Below, in pieces: positions 25,242-35,430 of a DNA stretch of 64,000 nucleotides. The first letter of the stretch is position 1. Every line of letters begins with the position of its first letter. The notes under the pieces are model-generated. The model saw only the letters and a list, made by a program, of their open reading frames with translations, had not been told where the DNA came from and searched no databases. Origin of the DNA: JAIVGV01 sp032229975 (GTDB taxonomy: Bacteria > Acidobacteriota > Blastocatellia > Pyrinomonadales > Pyrinomonadaceae); the NCBI GenBank assembly GCA_032229975.1, contig JAVXVG010000027.1, positions 1-64,000 on the forward strand. Reading direction: 5' to 3'. Made by a program: the position numbers and the translations under genes.

Positions 25242-26702
25242 ATGTCTCAGCGCACCAACAATTATCTGCGCCGCTTCGGTGAACGATCTGATTCTGTGAG
25301 CTACCCACGTCGATGCAACTGGCCCCGATGCGGCCATCGGCTAAGGAGCTTCCGCGCGAGTTTCTTAGCCAGCCTGCTTCTATTTATCTCTACTGCCCAA
25401 CCGATGCGGGCGCAAGAAAAGTCGCTCGAACCTGTGAAACGGATCAACAGCGCAGACATCGCCGAGATGTCCGACGCTTTACACGGGACGCCCGACGCAC
25501 GTCAAACACCAGTAGTTCCCGCGCAACGGTCTATTACGATTTCAGACGCCGTGTCGATCTTCTTGCAGCAGAATCTTCAGTTGTTGGCGGCCCGCTACGA
25601 CATCGATACGGCGGAAGCGGAAAAGCTGACGGCGCGGCTTCGTCCGAATCCTCAGTTAAGCGTCAGCACCGCCGGTCTCCCTCTCAGATTCACCGGGCCA
25701 CTGATCAAAGAGCAGACTTACTCCTATGGCATCTCTCAGACCGTCGAGCTTGGCGGCAAACGTCGCAAGCGAATCGACGCCGCTAACGCGAACGCCGATC
25801 TCGCGCAGGGACAATTTCAGACGGTCGTGTGGCAATTGACCAACGATCTGAAGAGAAAGTTTTACGCCGTGCTTCTAGCCGAATCGCTGCTCAAGCTAGC
25901 GCAAGAGAATCAGAAAACGTTTGCCGAAACGATCCAGCAAACGACCGAGTTGTACAAGGTCGGCGAGATTTCGGGACTGGAACTGAAGCGGCTCGAAGTT
26001 GAGAAACTGAAGTTCGACACGGACGTAGCCAACTCGGAGAGAGATTACGAGGTGGCCCTGCGCGACCTGCGCGTCACGCTCGGCGGAGATTATCGAACCA
26101 CGGATATAGATGTCGCCGGAACGCTCGACTATCAGCCTTACGAGTTCTCGCTCGTCGAGCTGCGCGATAAAGCTCTGGCGGCGAGACCTGATCTGAAAGC
26201 CGCGCAACTCAGCGAGCGCGCCGCCGATGCGTCCATCCGCTTGCAAAACGCTCAGCGCATCCCTGATGTCACGCTAGGCGCGGGCGTCGATCAAGTTCCG
26301 CTCGGCACGAGCACCTACAGCTTCGGCGTCGGCGTGACGCTGCCTGTCTTTGATCGCAATCAGGGCGAGAGGGCCAAAGCGTTGATCGAAAGACAGCGAG
26401 CGCAAAATCAACAGCAGCTCATCACGAATCAGTTGGTGAGCGACGTGGATAAGGCCCTAGTTGCGTTCGAGCTTCAGAAGCGGCGAGTTGAGCTTTACCG
26501 CACGGGCGTGCTGACGAAGGTCGATGAGATTCAGAACCTGACGGAGTTCGCTTTGAAGGCCGGTGAAAGCTCGACACTTGATCTGCTCGACGCGATCCGC
26601 ACGCGGCGCGACACGCTCGCGAGTTATTACCAAGCGCTCTTTGATTATCATTCGTCGCTGCTCGATCTTGAGCTGGCGACCGCGACTCCTCTGGAAAAGT
26701 AA
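25242..26702 (+). CDS. TolC-family outer-membrane factor of heavy-metal RND efflux (CzcC/CusC type)
   Basis: About 486 residues. After an N-terminal signal region (ASFLASLLLFISTAQPMRAQ) the protein shows the two long helical-hairpin repeats of outer membrane efflux proteins, with the typical ISDAVSIFLQQNLQLLAARYD opening split over the repeat start and a second repeat beginning near LRDKALAARPDLKAAQL. The ATG at 25242 is preceded by GAGGTGA with 5-bp spacing, which is better than the ATG at 25227. It forms the exit duct in the outer membrane. The adaptor gene starts 26 bp later and the pump after it, so this is a complete three-gene efflux operon. Metal specificity cannot be read from this subunit. 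Confidence 0.88.
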   Translation: MSQRTNNYLRRFGERSDSVSYPRRCNWPRCGHRLRSFRASFLASLLLFISTAQPMRAQEKSLEPVKRINSADIAEMSDALHGTPDARQTPVVPAQRSITISDAVSIFLQQNLQLLAARYDIDTAEAEKLTARLRPNPQLSVSTAGLPLRFTGPLIKEQTYSYGISQTVELGGKRRKRIDAANANADLAQGQFQTVVWQLTNDLKRKFYAVLLAESLLKLAQENQKTFAETIQQTTELYKVGEISGLELKRLEVEKLKFDTDVANSERDYEVALRDLRVTLGGDYRTTDIDVAGTLDYQPYEFSLVELRDKALAARPDLKAAQLSERAADASIRLQNAQRIPDVTLGAGVDQVPLGTSTYSFGVGVTLPVFDRNQGERAKALIERQRAQNQQQLITNQLVSDVDKALVAFELQKRRVELYRTGVLTKVDEIQNLTEFALKAGESSTLDLLDAIRTRRDTLASYYQALFDYHSSLLDLELATATPLEK

Positions 26703-26727
26703 GCACGTCGGCGAAAGGATGCGCGAG

Positions 26728-27933
26728 ATGTTCCAACGAAGAATAGTTTATCTCTTCTCGATTCCACTGCTTCTCATCGCGTTGGTCTGCGGAGGCTGCA
26801 AGAAGTCTGCTCCCCCGAATGCTCTGAGCCCACAGCCGGACGCGACGACGGAGTCGGCGCAAAACCACGCGATAGAGGCTGAGATCGTCGCGCCGCAGTC
26901 AATCGCCGGATCGATCATCGCGACGGGGAAGATACTCGTCACGGAGAATCGCATGGCGAACATCGGGCCCGTCCACGAGGGCCGGCTCGTGAATCTTTAC
27001 GCGGGACAGGGCAGCGTCGTGAGGAAGGGGCAGAAGCTGGCCGATCTTGAATCGGCGGACATCGATCAAGCCGAGGCGGATTATCTCAAGGCACTCGCCG
27101 ATTACGAGAACGCCGGTCGCACGTCGGCTGCCGAGATCAAGTTCGCCCAAGCCACTTACGACCGCACGAAGATGCTCTACGAGAAGACCATCACGGCGGG
27201 CAAGAATCTACAGCAAGCCGAGCACGATCTTGAGGTGGCGAAAGCGGCGGCGGCAAGCTCCGTCGCAGGCACGAGAGTGGCAGTCTCGAACGCGCGCCGT
27301 CACCTGCTCATACTCGGTCTGAAAAATTCGGATATTGATGCGCTGGCTACAAAATCGAATCTGGCCTCGGTCTTTTCTCTCACCGCTCCGATCTCCGGCA
27401 TCGTCGTCGAGCGCAACGCCACGATTGGGGCCACCGTCGCCTCGGACGCGAACTTGTTCAAGATCATCGATCTCTCAAGTGTCTGGATCGACGCGAACGT
27501 TTTTGAAAAAGACCTCGAGCGCGTGAGGCGCGGCCAAGAGGTCAAGGTCACAGTCCCGGCCTTTCCCGGATCGAGTTTCATAGGCAGGGTCATTCTGGTT
27601 TCCAGCGTGGTTGATCCAGACACGCGAAGCGTGAAGGTTCGCACAGAGGTGTCAAACCCGGAGGGCCGACTCAAACCGGATATGTTCGCCAACGTGGAGA
27701 TCATCACCGACGTGCATCGCACGGCCATTTCGATCCCGCAGACGGCCTTGCTCGACGACGGCGGAAAAAAGGTCGTCTTCGTCGCGACCAACAACGGCTA
27801 CGAGAAGCGCGCGGTGACGGCCGGCATACAAGGCAACGACCGCGTTGAAATTCTCGACGGGCTGCAGGCGGGCGACAAAGTGGTGGTCAAGGGCAACTAT
27901 CTGTTGCTTCAACAGAGCCAACCGCAGCAATAG
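26728..27933 (+). CDS. RND efflux periplasmic adaptor (CzcB/CusB type)
   Basis: About 402 residues. A lipoprotein-like N-terminus (LLLIALVCGGCKKSAPP) precedes the HlyD/biotinyl-lipoyl-like barrel-sandwich halves (GPVHEGRLVNLYAGQGSVV and FSLTAPISGIVVERNATIG) flanking a helical hairpin rich in Ala and Glu, and a beta-barrel ending LQAGDKVVVKGNYLLL. I place the start at the ATG at 26728 because AAAGGA lies 8 bp before it; the same frame is open much further upstream inside the TolC gene but reads as noise there. The protein links the inner-membrane pump to the outer-membrane channel. Confidence 0.88.
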   Translation: MFQRRIVYLFSIPLLLIALVCGGCKKSAPPNALSPQPDATTESAQNHAIEAEIVAPQSIAGSIIATGKILVTENRMANIGPVHEGRLVNLYAGQGSVVRKGQKLADLESADIDQAEADYLKALADYENAGRTSAAEIKFAQATYDRTKMLYEKTITAGKNLQQAEHDLEVAKAAAASSVAGTRVAVSNARRHLLILGLKNSDIDALATKSNLASVFSLTAPISGIVVERNATIGATVASDANLFKIIDLSSVWIDANVFEKDLERVRRGQEVKVTVPAFPGSSFIGRVILVSSVVDPDTRSVKVRTEVSNPEGRLKPDMFANVEIITDVHRTAISIPQTALLDDGGKKVVFVATNNGYEKRAVTAGIQGNDRVEILDGLQAGDKVVVKGNYLLLQQSQPQQ

Positions 27934-27968
27934 AGTCGAAAGCCCTACTCAGCGATCACGGTGCGATT

Positions 27969-30900
27969 ATGACCGATAAACTCATTGCCTTCTTCTATCG
28001 CGAGCGTCTGCTCGTCGCCGTCTTCTCGATACTCGTGACGGCGGGCGGCATCCTCGCACTGACCAAGTTAAACGTCGATGCCTTTCCCGACGTGACGCCC
28101 GTACAAGTTGAGATCGACACAGACGCGCAGGGACTTGCACCGCAGGAGGTCGAGCAGCTCATCACCTTTCCCATCGAGAACGTGATGAACGGTATTCCCG
28201 GCGTGTCGCGCGTGGAATCGATCTCGAAGTTCGGTCTCTCGGTGGTTGTCGTCTATTTCACAGACGACACCGACATCTACTTCGCGCGTCAGCAGGTCTT
28301 CGAGCGACTCTCGTCGGCGAAGGACAGCATCCCGACGGGGTTCGATCCGCAGATGGGGCCTATCACCACCGGGACAGGACAAATTTATCTCTACCAGATC
28401 GTCGGCCGCGGCAAGAGCAATCAAGAACTGCGCACGATTCAAGATTGGATCATCAAGCTGCAACTGCGCACCGTGCCCGGCGTGGCCGACGTGCTGAGCT
28501 TCGGCGGAGACGTGAAGCAGTATCAGGTCGTCGTCGATCAGCAGGCCCTCGTTAACTATAACATCCCGCTCAAGACTCTCTTCGACGCGATTCAGAATAA
28601 CAATCAGAACACGGGCGCGAACTTTATCGAGCACGGCGACGAGCAGTACGTCGTGCGCGGACTCGGACTCGTTAAAGACATCGGCGACATCAAGAACATC
28701 GTGCTCGACTCGCGCGGCGGCACGCCCATCCGCGTGGGCGATGTGGCGACGGTCGAAGTCGGAAACGAGATACGACAGGGCGCGGTGACGAAAGACGGTC
28801 AGGGCGAAGTCGTGACCGGCATCGTCCTGAAGCGGATCAACGAGAACACCAAGCAGGTGATCGAGCGGATCAAGGAGAAAGTAGTCGAGATCAACAAGTC
28901 GCTTCCCGAAGGCGTGACCATCGTCGATTACTACGATCAATCCGAGCTGGTCGATAACAGCATCCATACGGTCGTCGAGTCTTTGATCGAAGGCGAGGCG
29001 TTGGTGCTCATCATTCTGCTGCTGCTCTTAGGCGACTTTCGCGGCTCGCTCATCACCGCCGCCGCGATCCCTTTCTGCATGCTCGTCGCCTTCATCCTCA
29101 TGTGGTATTCGGGCCTGTCGGCGAATCTGACTTCGCTCGGCGGGCTCGCCATCAGCATCGGGATGATGGTTGACGCGACGGTCGTGATGGTCGAAAACAT
29201 TTATCGCCACTTGGAAGAACACCGCGAGCATTCGATACGCGAAGCTGTGCTCGTCGCCGCGCAAGAGATCGGGCGACCGATGTTCTTCGCGATCCTGATC
29301 GTCATCGCCGTCTTCATGCCCGTCTTCACTCTGCAAGGCATCGAAGGCAAGTTGTTCAAGCCGCTTGCCTACGCCGTCACCTTCTCGATGATCGGCTCGA
29401 TGATCATGGCCCTCGGTATCGCACCGATGCTGTGCGCCATGTGGCTGCGTCTGAAGACGGGCGAGGTGCGCACGAATCCGATCATCAGATTCTTCAAAGG
29501 CATTTACGTCCCCGTGCTCAAGTGGACTATCGCTCACCGCTTCATCACGCTCGTCCTCGCCGCAGCATTGCTCGCGTGGAGCGTCGCCGATGTCTTCATC
29601 ATCGGCAGCGAATTTCTGCCCACCATCGACGAGGGCAACATGCTTGTGCGCGCGACGATGCCCGCGAGCATTTCGCTCACGCGCGCAATGGAAATCTCTT
29701 CGCAGATCGAGAAGTCTCTGCGCGAGTTTCCCGAAGTCGAAACGGTCGTCGCCAAGATCGGGCGCGCAGAGTTGGGCGGCGATCCTGAAAGCGTGAGTAA
29801 CGATGAGATGTACGTCCGCTTGAAACCGAAAGGTCAGTGGACAACCGCCAAGACGAAAGATGAATTAGTCGATGCGATGCGACATCGCGTGGAAGGCTTC
29901 CCCGGTGTCGAGTTCAACTTCTCGCAGGTGATTCAAACGCGCAACGACGAACTGATCTCCGGCATCAACGCGCAGATCGCCGTCAAGATTTTCGGTGAGG
30001 ATCAGGAGGCCTTGCGACAGATCGGCGAACAGGTTCGTGAAGCGATGTCTCACGTGCGCGGCGGGAAAGATTTGGCGGTCGAGCAGGTCGCGGGTGAAGA
30101 GCATCTGGAGATCGCTCTGGATCGCGACAAGCTGGCCCGCTACGGACTCAACATCGCAGACGTGCTCCAAGTAACTAAGATTGCCATCGGTGGCGACGAG
30201 GCAACCGACGTGCTCGAAGGTCAACGTCACTTCGCGATCTTCGTGCGCTTGAACGAAAACTATCGCAATCAGGTTGAAAAGCTCAACGACATTCTGGTGG
30301 CAGCACCTGTGGGCGGGCGCGTGCCGCTCGGACAGTTGGCGACGTTTCGACTCTCAAGCGGCGATGCAGTGGTCAGCCGCGAGAATGCTCTGCGCCGCGT
30401 CGTCGTGAAGTGCAACGTCGCGGGGCGCGACATCGGCAGCTTCGTCCACGACTCGCAGGCGGCCGTCGCCGCGCAGGTCAAGATGCCGCCCGGATATTTC
30501 ATCACGTGGGGCGGCCAGTTTGAGAACGAGCAGCAGGCCGTGCGAAGACTTTTGATCGCGATCCCGATCTCTCTGCTGCTGGTCTTCGTGCTGATCTACG
30601 CCTGCTTCAACTCGCTACGCAACACTTTGACGATCATCTTCAACATCCCCATCGCGCTCGTCGGCAGCACGACGTTTCTGCTGATCTCTGGATTCCCTCT
30701 GAGCGTTCCGGCCCTAGTTGGATTCATCGCGGTCTTCGGCATCGCCGTGCAAAACGGGATGGTGATGGTCTCTTACATCAACAAGCTGCGCGAACGGGGC
30801 ATGGAGCTACGCGACGCCGTGATCACAGGCGCGAGCGTTCGCCTGCGAGCCGAGTTGCTGAGCGCGCTCATCGGCAGCATCAGTCTCATCCCGTTCATCA

Positions 30901-31067
30901 TCTCGTCTGGAACGGGCGCGGAGATCGAGAAGCCTCTAGCCATCGTGGTCGTCGGCGGACTCGTGACCCGCCCGATCAAGATCGTGATTCTGCCGATGGT
31001 GTACGAGTGGGTTGAGCGTCGCGCCGCCCAGAGAACAGCACGTAGAGCCGAGGATGCTCTCGCGTAA
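27969..31067 (+). CDS. Heavy-metal RND efflux pump (CzcA/CusA type)
   Basis: 1032 residues with the RND layout: an N-terminal helix (LLVAVFSILVTAGGILALTK), a large periplasmic porter loop, a six-helix block, a second porter loop and a second six-helix block. The fourth helix reads AISIGMMVDATVVMVEN, the place where heavy-metal pumps carry their proton-relay Asp; the form is closer to CusA (monovalent Cu/Ag) than to the DFGIIVDGAV form of CzcA, so copper/silver or a broader metal range is possible. It follows the adaptor by 35 bp. This operon lies directly beyond the last transposon-end cluster and could be chromosomal or cargo of a further unit. Confidence 0.92.
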   Translation: MTDKLIAFFYRERLLVAVFSILVTAGGILALTKLNVDAFPDVTPVQVEIDTDAQGLAPQEVEQLITFPIENVMNGIPGVSRVESISKFGLSVVVVYFTDDTDIYFARQQVFERLSSAKDSIPTGFDPQMGPITTGTGQIYLYQIVGRGKSNQELRTIQDWIIKLQLRTVPGVADVLSFGGDVKQYQVVVDQQALVNYNIPLKTLFDAIQNNNQNTGANFIEHGDEQYVVRGLGLVKDIGDIKNIVLDSRGGTPIRVGDVATVEVGNEIRQGAVTKDGQGEVVTGIVLKRINENTKQVIERIKEKVVEINKSLPEGVTIVDYYDQSELVDNSIHTVVESLIEGEALVLIILLLLLGDFRGSLITAAAIPFCMLVAFILMWYSGLSANLTSLGGLAISIGMMVDATVVMVENIYRHLEEHREHSIREAVLVAAQEIGRPMFFAILIVIAVFMPVFTLQGIEGKLFKPLAYAVTFSMIGSMIMALGIAPMLCAMWLRLKTGEVRTNPIIRFFKGIYVPVLKWTIAHRFITLVLAAALLAWSVADVFIIGSEFLPTIDEGNMLVRATMPASISLTRAMEISSQIEKSLREFPEVETVVAKIGRAELGGDPESVSNDEMYVRLKPKGQWTTAKTKDELVDAMRHRVEGFPGVEFNFSQVIQTRNDELISGINAQIAVKIFGEDQEALRQIGEQVREAMSHVRGGKDLAVEQVAGEEHLEIALDRDKLARYGLNIADVLQVTKIAIGGDEATDVLEGQRHFAIFVRLNENYRNQVEKLNDILVAAPVGGRVPLGQLATFRLSSGDAVVSRENALRRVVVKCNVAGRDIGSFVHDSQAAVAAQVKMPPGYFITWGGQFENEQQAVRRLLIAIPISLLLVFVLIYACFNSLRNTLTIIFNIPIALVGSTTFLLISGFPLSVPALVGFIAVFGIAVQNGMVMVSYINKLRERGMELRDAVITGASVRLRAELLSALIGSISLIPFIISSGTGAEIEKPLAIVVVGGLVTRPIKIVILPMVYEWVERRAAQRTARRAEDALA

Positions 31068-31205
31068 AGTCGAGTTTAACTTGGTGGGACTAGCGTGCAT
31101 CCAAGTCACACGCACGATCCCCAACCCCTATCGTCGCGATGACTTGATGACTTCAGGCGTCAGGGTTCTGTTGCAAGAACTACTTTAAGACAAGATGGTA
31201 AGTTT

Positions 31206-31255
31206 GAGACGGTGAGCATCCCCTTCGAGAAGAAGAGGGAGATGCTCACCGTCTC
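31206..31255. terminator. Hairpin between convergent efflux-pump and receptor genes
   Basis: GAGACGGTGAGCATC (31206-31220) and GATGCTCACCGTCTC (31241-31255) form a perfect 15-bp stem with a 20-base loop. It lies between two convergent genes, where a bidirectional terminator is expected. No T-run follows. Confidence 0.6.
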
Positions 31256-31341
31256 GCGCGTTACTGTGCTCGTTCATTCGGACGGCCCGCTGAAGTTGCA
31301 AACGAATGACGAATCTAGGGCCACCCTATGCTTCACTGAAA

Positions 31342-34300
31342 TCAGAAGTTTAGTTTCAAGCCAAACTGGAACTGTCGTGGATCGAAGGACGCGGTCGAGC
31401 GGCTGAAGTAGCGGCCCGAAGAGTCGCGCTGCTTGAAGGCGTTCACGTCTGAGAAGAAGGGCGAGGCGGCCCCTTCGTTGAAGCGGTTGAAGAGATTGAA
31501 GCCCTCTGCGATCACGTCGAGGCGGAAGCGCTCGCCGAGGCGGACGGCGCGCGTCACGCGCATATCGAGCGAGGTGTAGCGGTGTGTGATGCCGCGATTA
31601 CGACCGAGGCTGCCGCTGGTGAACTGTCCGTTCGTGATGAGCGGCGTGCAGCCCGCCGTGCCGGGGACGCAGAGCGTGCCATCGGAGAGCACGGTCGGCC
31701 GGTCGGTCTGGTTCGATTGATCATTGTTCGTGTCAACGCCCGACAGGATGTTGAAGGGCCGCCCCGAACTGATCTCGAAGATCGGCGCGACGACGAAGTC
31801 CGAGAGGAAGCGATGCACTCCATCGCTCCCGCGCCAAGAGGCCGGCGAGGTGAGCACGCCGCTAAAGACGAAGCGATGGCGTTGATCGAAGAGCGAGTCG
31901 GCGCGTTCCGCCCGGAAGTTGCGGTTGTCCTGCGGGAGCAGCAAGGTCTGCAAGTCGGAAGAGTCGTCAATCGCATGCGACCAAGTGTAGCTGGCGAGGA
32001 ACTGGTAGTTGCGCGAGAAGCGTTTGCGCAACTCGAAGTTTCCGGCGTGATAGAGCGAGTTGCCGTCGGAAACTTGCGCATTGATCGAGCCGAAGGGCGA
32101 GACGATGCCCGGTCTCTCCAACGTGCCGGTGGCAAGCAAGACGTTATTCAAGACGGCGGGTGTGACCGCGCCGCCGGTTAGGGCCTGCACGAGAAAATAG
32201 TTAGGGCCACTCGGGCGGAAGAAGTTTGCCGCCGCCGGAGCGATGACCGCGCCGCGCGTCGTGACGGAGACGAGACCGGGAATCGGCTGCGCCACGATGT
32301 TGGCGCAGGATGAGGGCGAGATCGTCGCCACATCGGTCGTGCTCAAGGGCAGGTTGCCCGTGCAGCGCACGTAGTTTTGAATCTGTAGCTCGGTGCGCGG
32401 CGCGTTGATGTCGAGCGGGTGCGGCAGATGATGCGCGCCGACGTAGAGATAGCTCGCGGAGATCGACATATCCTTCGTCAGTTGTCGCTCTATGGTCAGG
32501 TTGCCCTGATTCGCGGAGGCGTACTCGAAGTTCTTCGAGACGGGCAAAGTGAAGGGCAGCACCGGCCCGAAGCCGGGGAAGGTCTGATCGTCGAAGCGTT
32601 GACGACCATTCTGATAGATGGCGCTCGATGCGATGCCCGGCGTGCAGTTCACTCCCGGCGTCCGCCCGGCGGTGCAGGGAATGATCGTACCCTGAAAAAT
32701 CTGCGTCGCATTGAGCAATGCGAGAGGCGACGGACTGCCTGAGATGAAGACGCCCTGCTGTTGCTGCGCGGCGTCGGCAATGTCGGAGTTGAAGGCGACC
32801 GCGAGAAGCGGGTGATCGTAGAAGAGACCAAAGGAAGCGCGCACGACGGTCTTCGAGTCGCCCGTGATGTCCCACGCCAGACCGGCCCTCGGGGCAAAGT
32901 TATTGCGGTCGCGCGGGAAGCCCTGCTGCACGCCGACTGCGTTCTGCGCCGCGAGAATGTCAGACGCTGAGAGGACGATGCCGGAGAGCGGATCGCTAAA
33001 GCCGACGGGCGCGATCTGATCCGTGATCTCGTAGTCGTAGCGCACGCCGTAGTTGAGCGTCAGGTTGTGGCGCACCTTCCAAGAGTCCTGCGCGAACGCC
33101 GCGAGCGGCTTGTTCTTGAGTGCGCTGACCGGATTGCCAAAGCCTTGTATGTAGTTCGACGGGAAGCCCAAGCCATATTGCTGCACAGGCGTAAAGTCGG
33201 GCGGCGCGCTACCGCCAACCGTCGGGAAGGCGGCCAGCGTCGTCGCCGACAAGCCGCCGAAGTTGTAGAGGCCCGCGAAGTTTAACTGGAAGATCGCGTT
33301 GACGCTGATGAAGTTTGCGTCGCCGCCGAACTTGAACGTGTGATTGCCCGCGACGACGTTGATGTTGTCCGTGTACTGGTAACGATTCTCCGTGCGAATG
33401 ACGGGCGAGAACAATTCGCGACCGAAGAAGGCCGTGCCGGGAATGTTGACCGCAACGGCGTCGCCGTTCTCGGAAGTGAAAGTCGCGCGTCGCTGACCAA
33501 ACTGGAAGCGTCCTTCGTTAACGATCTTGTTCGATAGTGTCGAGTTGAGCGAGATGACGAAAGCGCTGTCGCGCAAGGTCTGTATGCCGAGACGCGAGAA
33601 GTCGTTCTGGCCCAGAGATTGGTTTTGCGATTCAACTTGAATGCCGGAGATGTCCGAAGGGTTGTAGCCGAAGCGCATCGTCAGTTGATGACGGTCGGTG
33701 ATCTTGTGATCGAGACGCGCGGAGGAGAAGGTCGTGCCCTCAGAGATCGGGAAGACCTGTGGGATGCTCAAGAGCGGACGGAAGGCGATGGGCTGGCCCG
33801 CCGCATTGAACGTCTGCGGCACGGGTGCGCCCGACAGGAAGAAGCGCGAACCGATGAGCTGGCCCGCAGGGACTGCGCCGCCGGGGCTGATGAGCGGGTT
33901 CGTTCCCAACAAAGCCGTGTTGCCGCCGCTCGACGCAAGCGTCGCATACTGAATCGCCGCACCCGCGAGGGCCTGCCCCTGCGCGATGTTTGCAGCTACG
34001 CCTGAGCCGATGAGCGCGGTCGCGGTCGAGATGAGTCCGCCGACGTAAGACGACTGTGCGGGCGTGATGTTCGAGAAGGTCTGCGTGAAGGGCAGGAAGG
34101 GCGCGCCGATGGTCACGCTGCCGCCCAGTCCCGCGCGCACGTTGCTCGTGAAGAAGCCCGACTCTTGACGACGACGCTGTTCAAAGGCGACGAAGAAGAA
34201 GGTGCGATCTCTATCAAGTGGGCCACCCAGCGTCGCGCCATACTGCGCGCGCGTAAAGGGCGGCTTCTCATTCGGATCATTGTTGATGACGGGAGCGAAC

Positions 34301-35136
34301 GGGTTGCGCGATTGGATCGACTTGTGACGGATGAAGCCGAAGACGTTGCCATGCAGATCGTTGCCGCCCGACTTGGTGACGACGTTGACGACGCCGCCCG
34401 ACGTGCGTCCGAACTCCGGCGCGTAAGAGTTCGTCACCACCTGAAACTCCTGCACCGCTTCTTGACTAACAGTCGAGCGCGAGGCATTGACTGAGTTGTC
34501 CGTATTGTCCGCGCCGTCAACCTGCACGAGGTTCGAGCGGCCGCGCTGGCCGCCGAAGTTCAAGCCGGACGTGGGAGCGGGCCCTATGGGCCGGGCGTTG
34601 TCTCGCGTGACGGTCGAGGTGGTAAGCGCGAAGTTGATGTAGTTGCGCTCGTTGATCGGGAGGTTCTCGATGCGCTGGCGGTCGATGGTGGTGGAGACGG
34701 CCGTGCGCGAGGTCTCGATGACCTGCGTCGTAGCCTCGGAGACGGTTACGCTCTCGCTCACGCCGCCCGCTTGCAAGGGGATGTCGAGGTCTGCGCGCTG
34801 CCCGACCGTGATCGTCACCGTGGGCACGCTGGCCTTCGCGAAGTTCGTCGCCGCGACCGTCACCTCATAATCGCCCGGCGGCAGGTTGACGATCTTGTAG
34901 AACCCTTCGTCGTTGGAAGTCGCCGTGCGCTCAAGGCTCGTCGCCTTGTTGCGCACCGTCACGCTCGCACCGGCGATGACCGCGCCCTTCGGATCGCGCA
35001 CGTAGCCTTGCAGGTCTGCGGCGTTCGACTGCGACTGCGCGCGAGTCGCGGGCGCGACACTAAACGTGAGGGCGAGCGCGCAGAGCGCGAGGGGGAATAT
35101 CGTCAACAGACGACGGGCAGACTTGAACGACATCAT
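31342..35136 (-). CDS. Oar-like TonB-dependent receptor with carboxypeptidase-regulatory domain
   Basis: 1264 residues. A signal peptide (FPLALCALALTFSVAPATRA) is followed by a carboxypeptidase-regulatory-like beta-sandwich at about 40-125 (LQGYVRDPKGAVIAGASVTV, FYKIVNLPPGDYEVTV), a TonB plug (VQVDGADNTDN, GGVVNVVTKSGGNDLHGNVF) and a long outer-membrane barrel ending in the aromatic-terminal FQFGLKLNF. This architecture is hugely expanded in Acidobacteriota. The ATG at 35136 has GAGGAG 6 bp upstream. The substrate is unknown; these receptors import glycans, peptides or siderophores. It is a single-gene unit convergent with the metal pump, with the hairpin at 31206-31255 between. Confidence 0.92.
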   Translation of the reverse strand: MMSFKSARRLLTIFPLALCALALTFSVAPATRAQSQSNAADLQGYVRDPKGAVIAGASVTVRNKATSLERTATSNDEGFYKIVNLPPGDYEVTVAATNFAKASVPTVTITVGQRADLDIPLQAGGVSESVTVSEATTQVIETSRTAVSTTIDRQRIENLPINERNYINFALTTSTVTRDNARPIGPAPTSGLNFGGQRGRSNLVQVDGADNTDNSVNASRSTVSQEAVQEFQVVTNSYAPEFGRTSGGVVNVVTKSGGNDLHGNVFGFIRHKSIQSRNPFAPVINNDPNEKPPFTRAQYGATLGGPLDRDRTFFFVAFEQRRRQESGFFTSNVRAGLGGSVTIGAPFLPFTQTFSNITPAQSSYVGGLISTATALIGSGVAANIAQGQALAGAAIQYATLASSGGNTALLGTNPLISPGGAVPAGQLIGSRFFLSGAPVPQTFNAAGQPIAFRPLLSIPQVFPISEGTTFSSARLDHKITDRHQLTMRFGYNPSDISGIQVESQNQSLGQNDFSRLGIQTLRDSAFVISLNSTLSNKIVNEGRFQFGQRRATFTSENGDAVAVNIPGTAFFGRELFSPVIRTENRYQYTDNINVVAGNHTFKFGGDANFISVNAIFQLNFAGLYNFGGLSATTLAAFPTVGGSAPPDFTPVQQYGLGFPSNYIQGFGNPVSALKNKPLAAFAQDSWKVRHNLTLNYGVRYDYEITDQIAPVGFSDPLSGIVLSASDILAAQNAVGVQQGFPRDRNNFAPRAGLAWDITGDSKTVVRASFGLFYDHPLLAVAFNSDIADAAQQQQGVFISGSPSPLALLNATQIFQGTIIPCTAGRTPGVNCTPGIASSAIYQNGRQRFDDQTFPGFGPVLPFTLPVSKNFEYASANQGNLTIERQLTKDMSISASYLYVGAHHLPHPLDINAPRTELQIQNYVRCTGNLPLSTTDVATISPSSCANIVAQPIPGLVSVTTRGAVIAPAAANFFRPSGPNYFLVQALTGGAVTPAVLNNVLLATGTLERPGIVSPFGSINAQVSDGNSLYHAGNFELRKRFSRNYQFLASYTWSHAIDDSSDLQTLLLPQDNRNFRAERADSLFDQRHRFVFSGVLTSPASWRGSDGVHRFLSDFVVAPIFEISSGRPFNILSGVDTNNDQSNQTDRPTVLSDGTLCVPGTAGCTPLITNGQFTSGSLGRNRGITHRYTSLDMRVTRAVRLGERFRLDVIAEGFNLFNRFNEGAASPFFSDVNAFKQRDSSGRYFSRSTASFDPRQFQFGLKLNF

Positions 35137-35430
35137 CTTCTTCTCCTCAAGGGTCGAAAGATTTCGAGACCTGACGGTCGCGAGTAGGAAACTGTGTGTT
35201 AGTACGGCAACGGCGCGCGGCGCGTTTCGTAAGTTCGAGAGCGGAGTGGCGCGCGCTTCTTGACACGGACGGGGTGCGGCAAACTTTTCGTTAGCCGCTC
35301 GCGGGCGATGCCCGACCTTTACGCTCGCCTTTGTACCTTAAACCGCGCGGACAGGCAAGACTTAAAACACTCGACGCTTCAAACACTCAAGCCCTCGCAA
35401 ACATGTTGACGATGAAGCAGGAAACATTTC

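Noticed and set aside
28068..28967. 299-residue minus-strand frame inside the RND pump gene
   Set aside because: It is the GC-rich antisense shadow of a well-supported gene; the pump is continuous through it.
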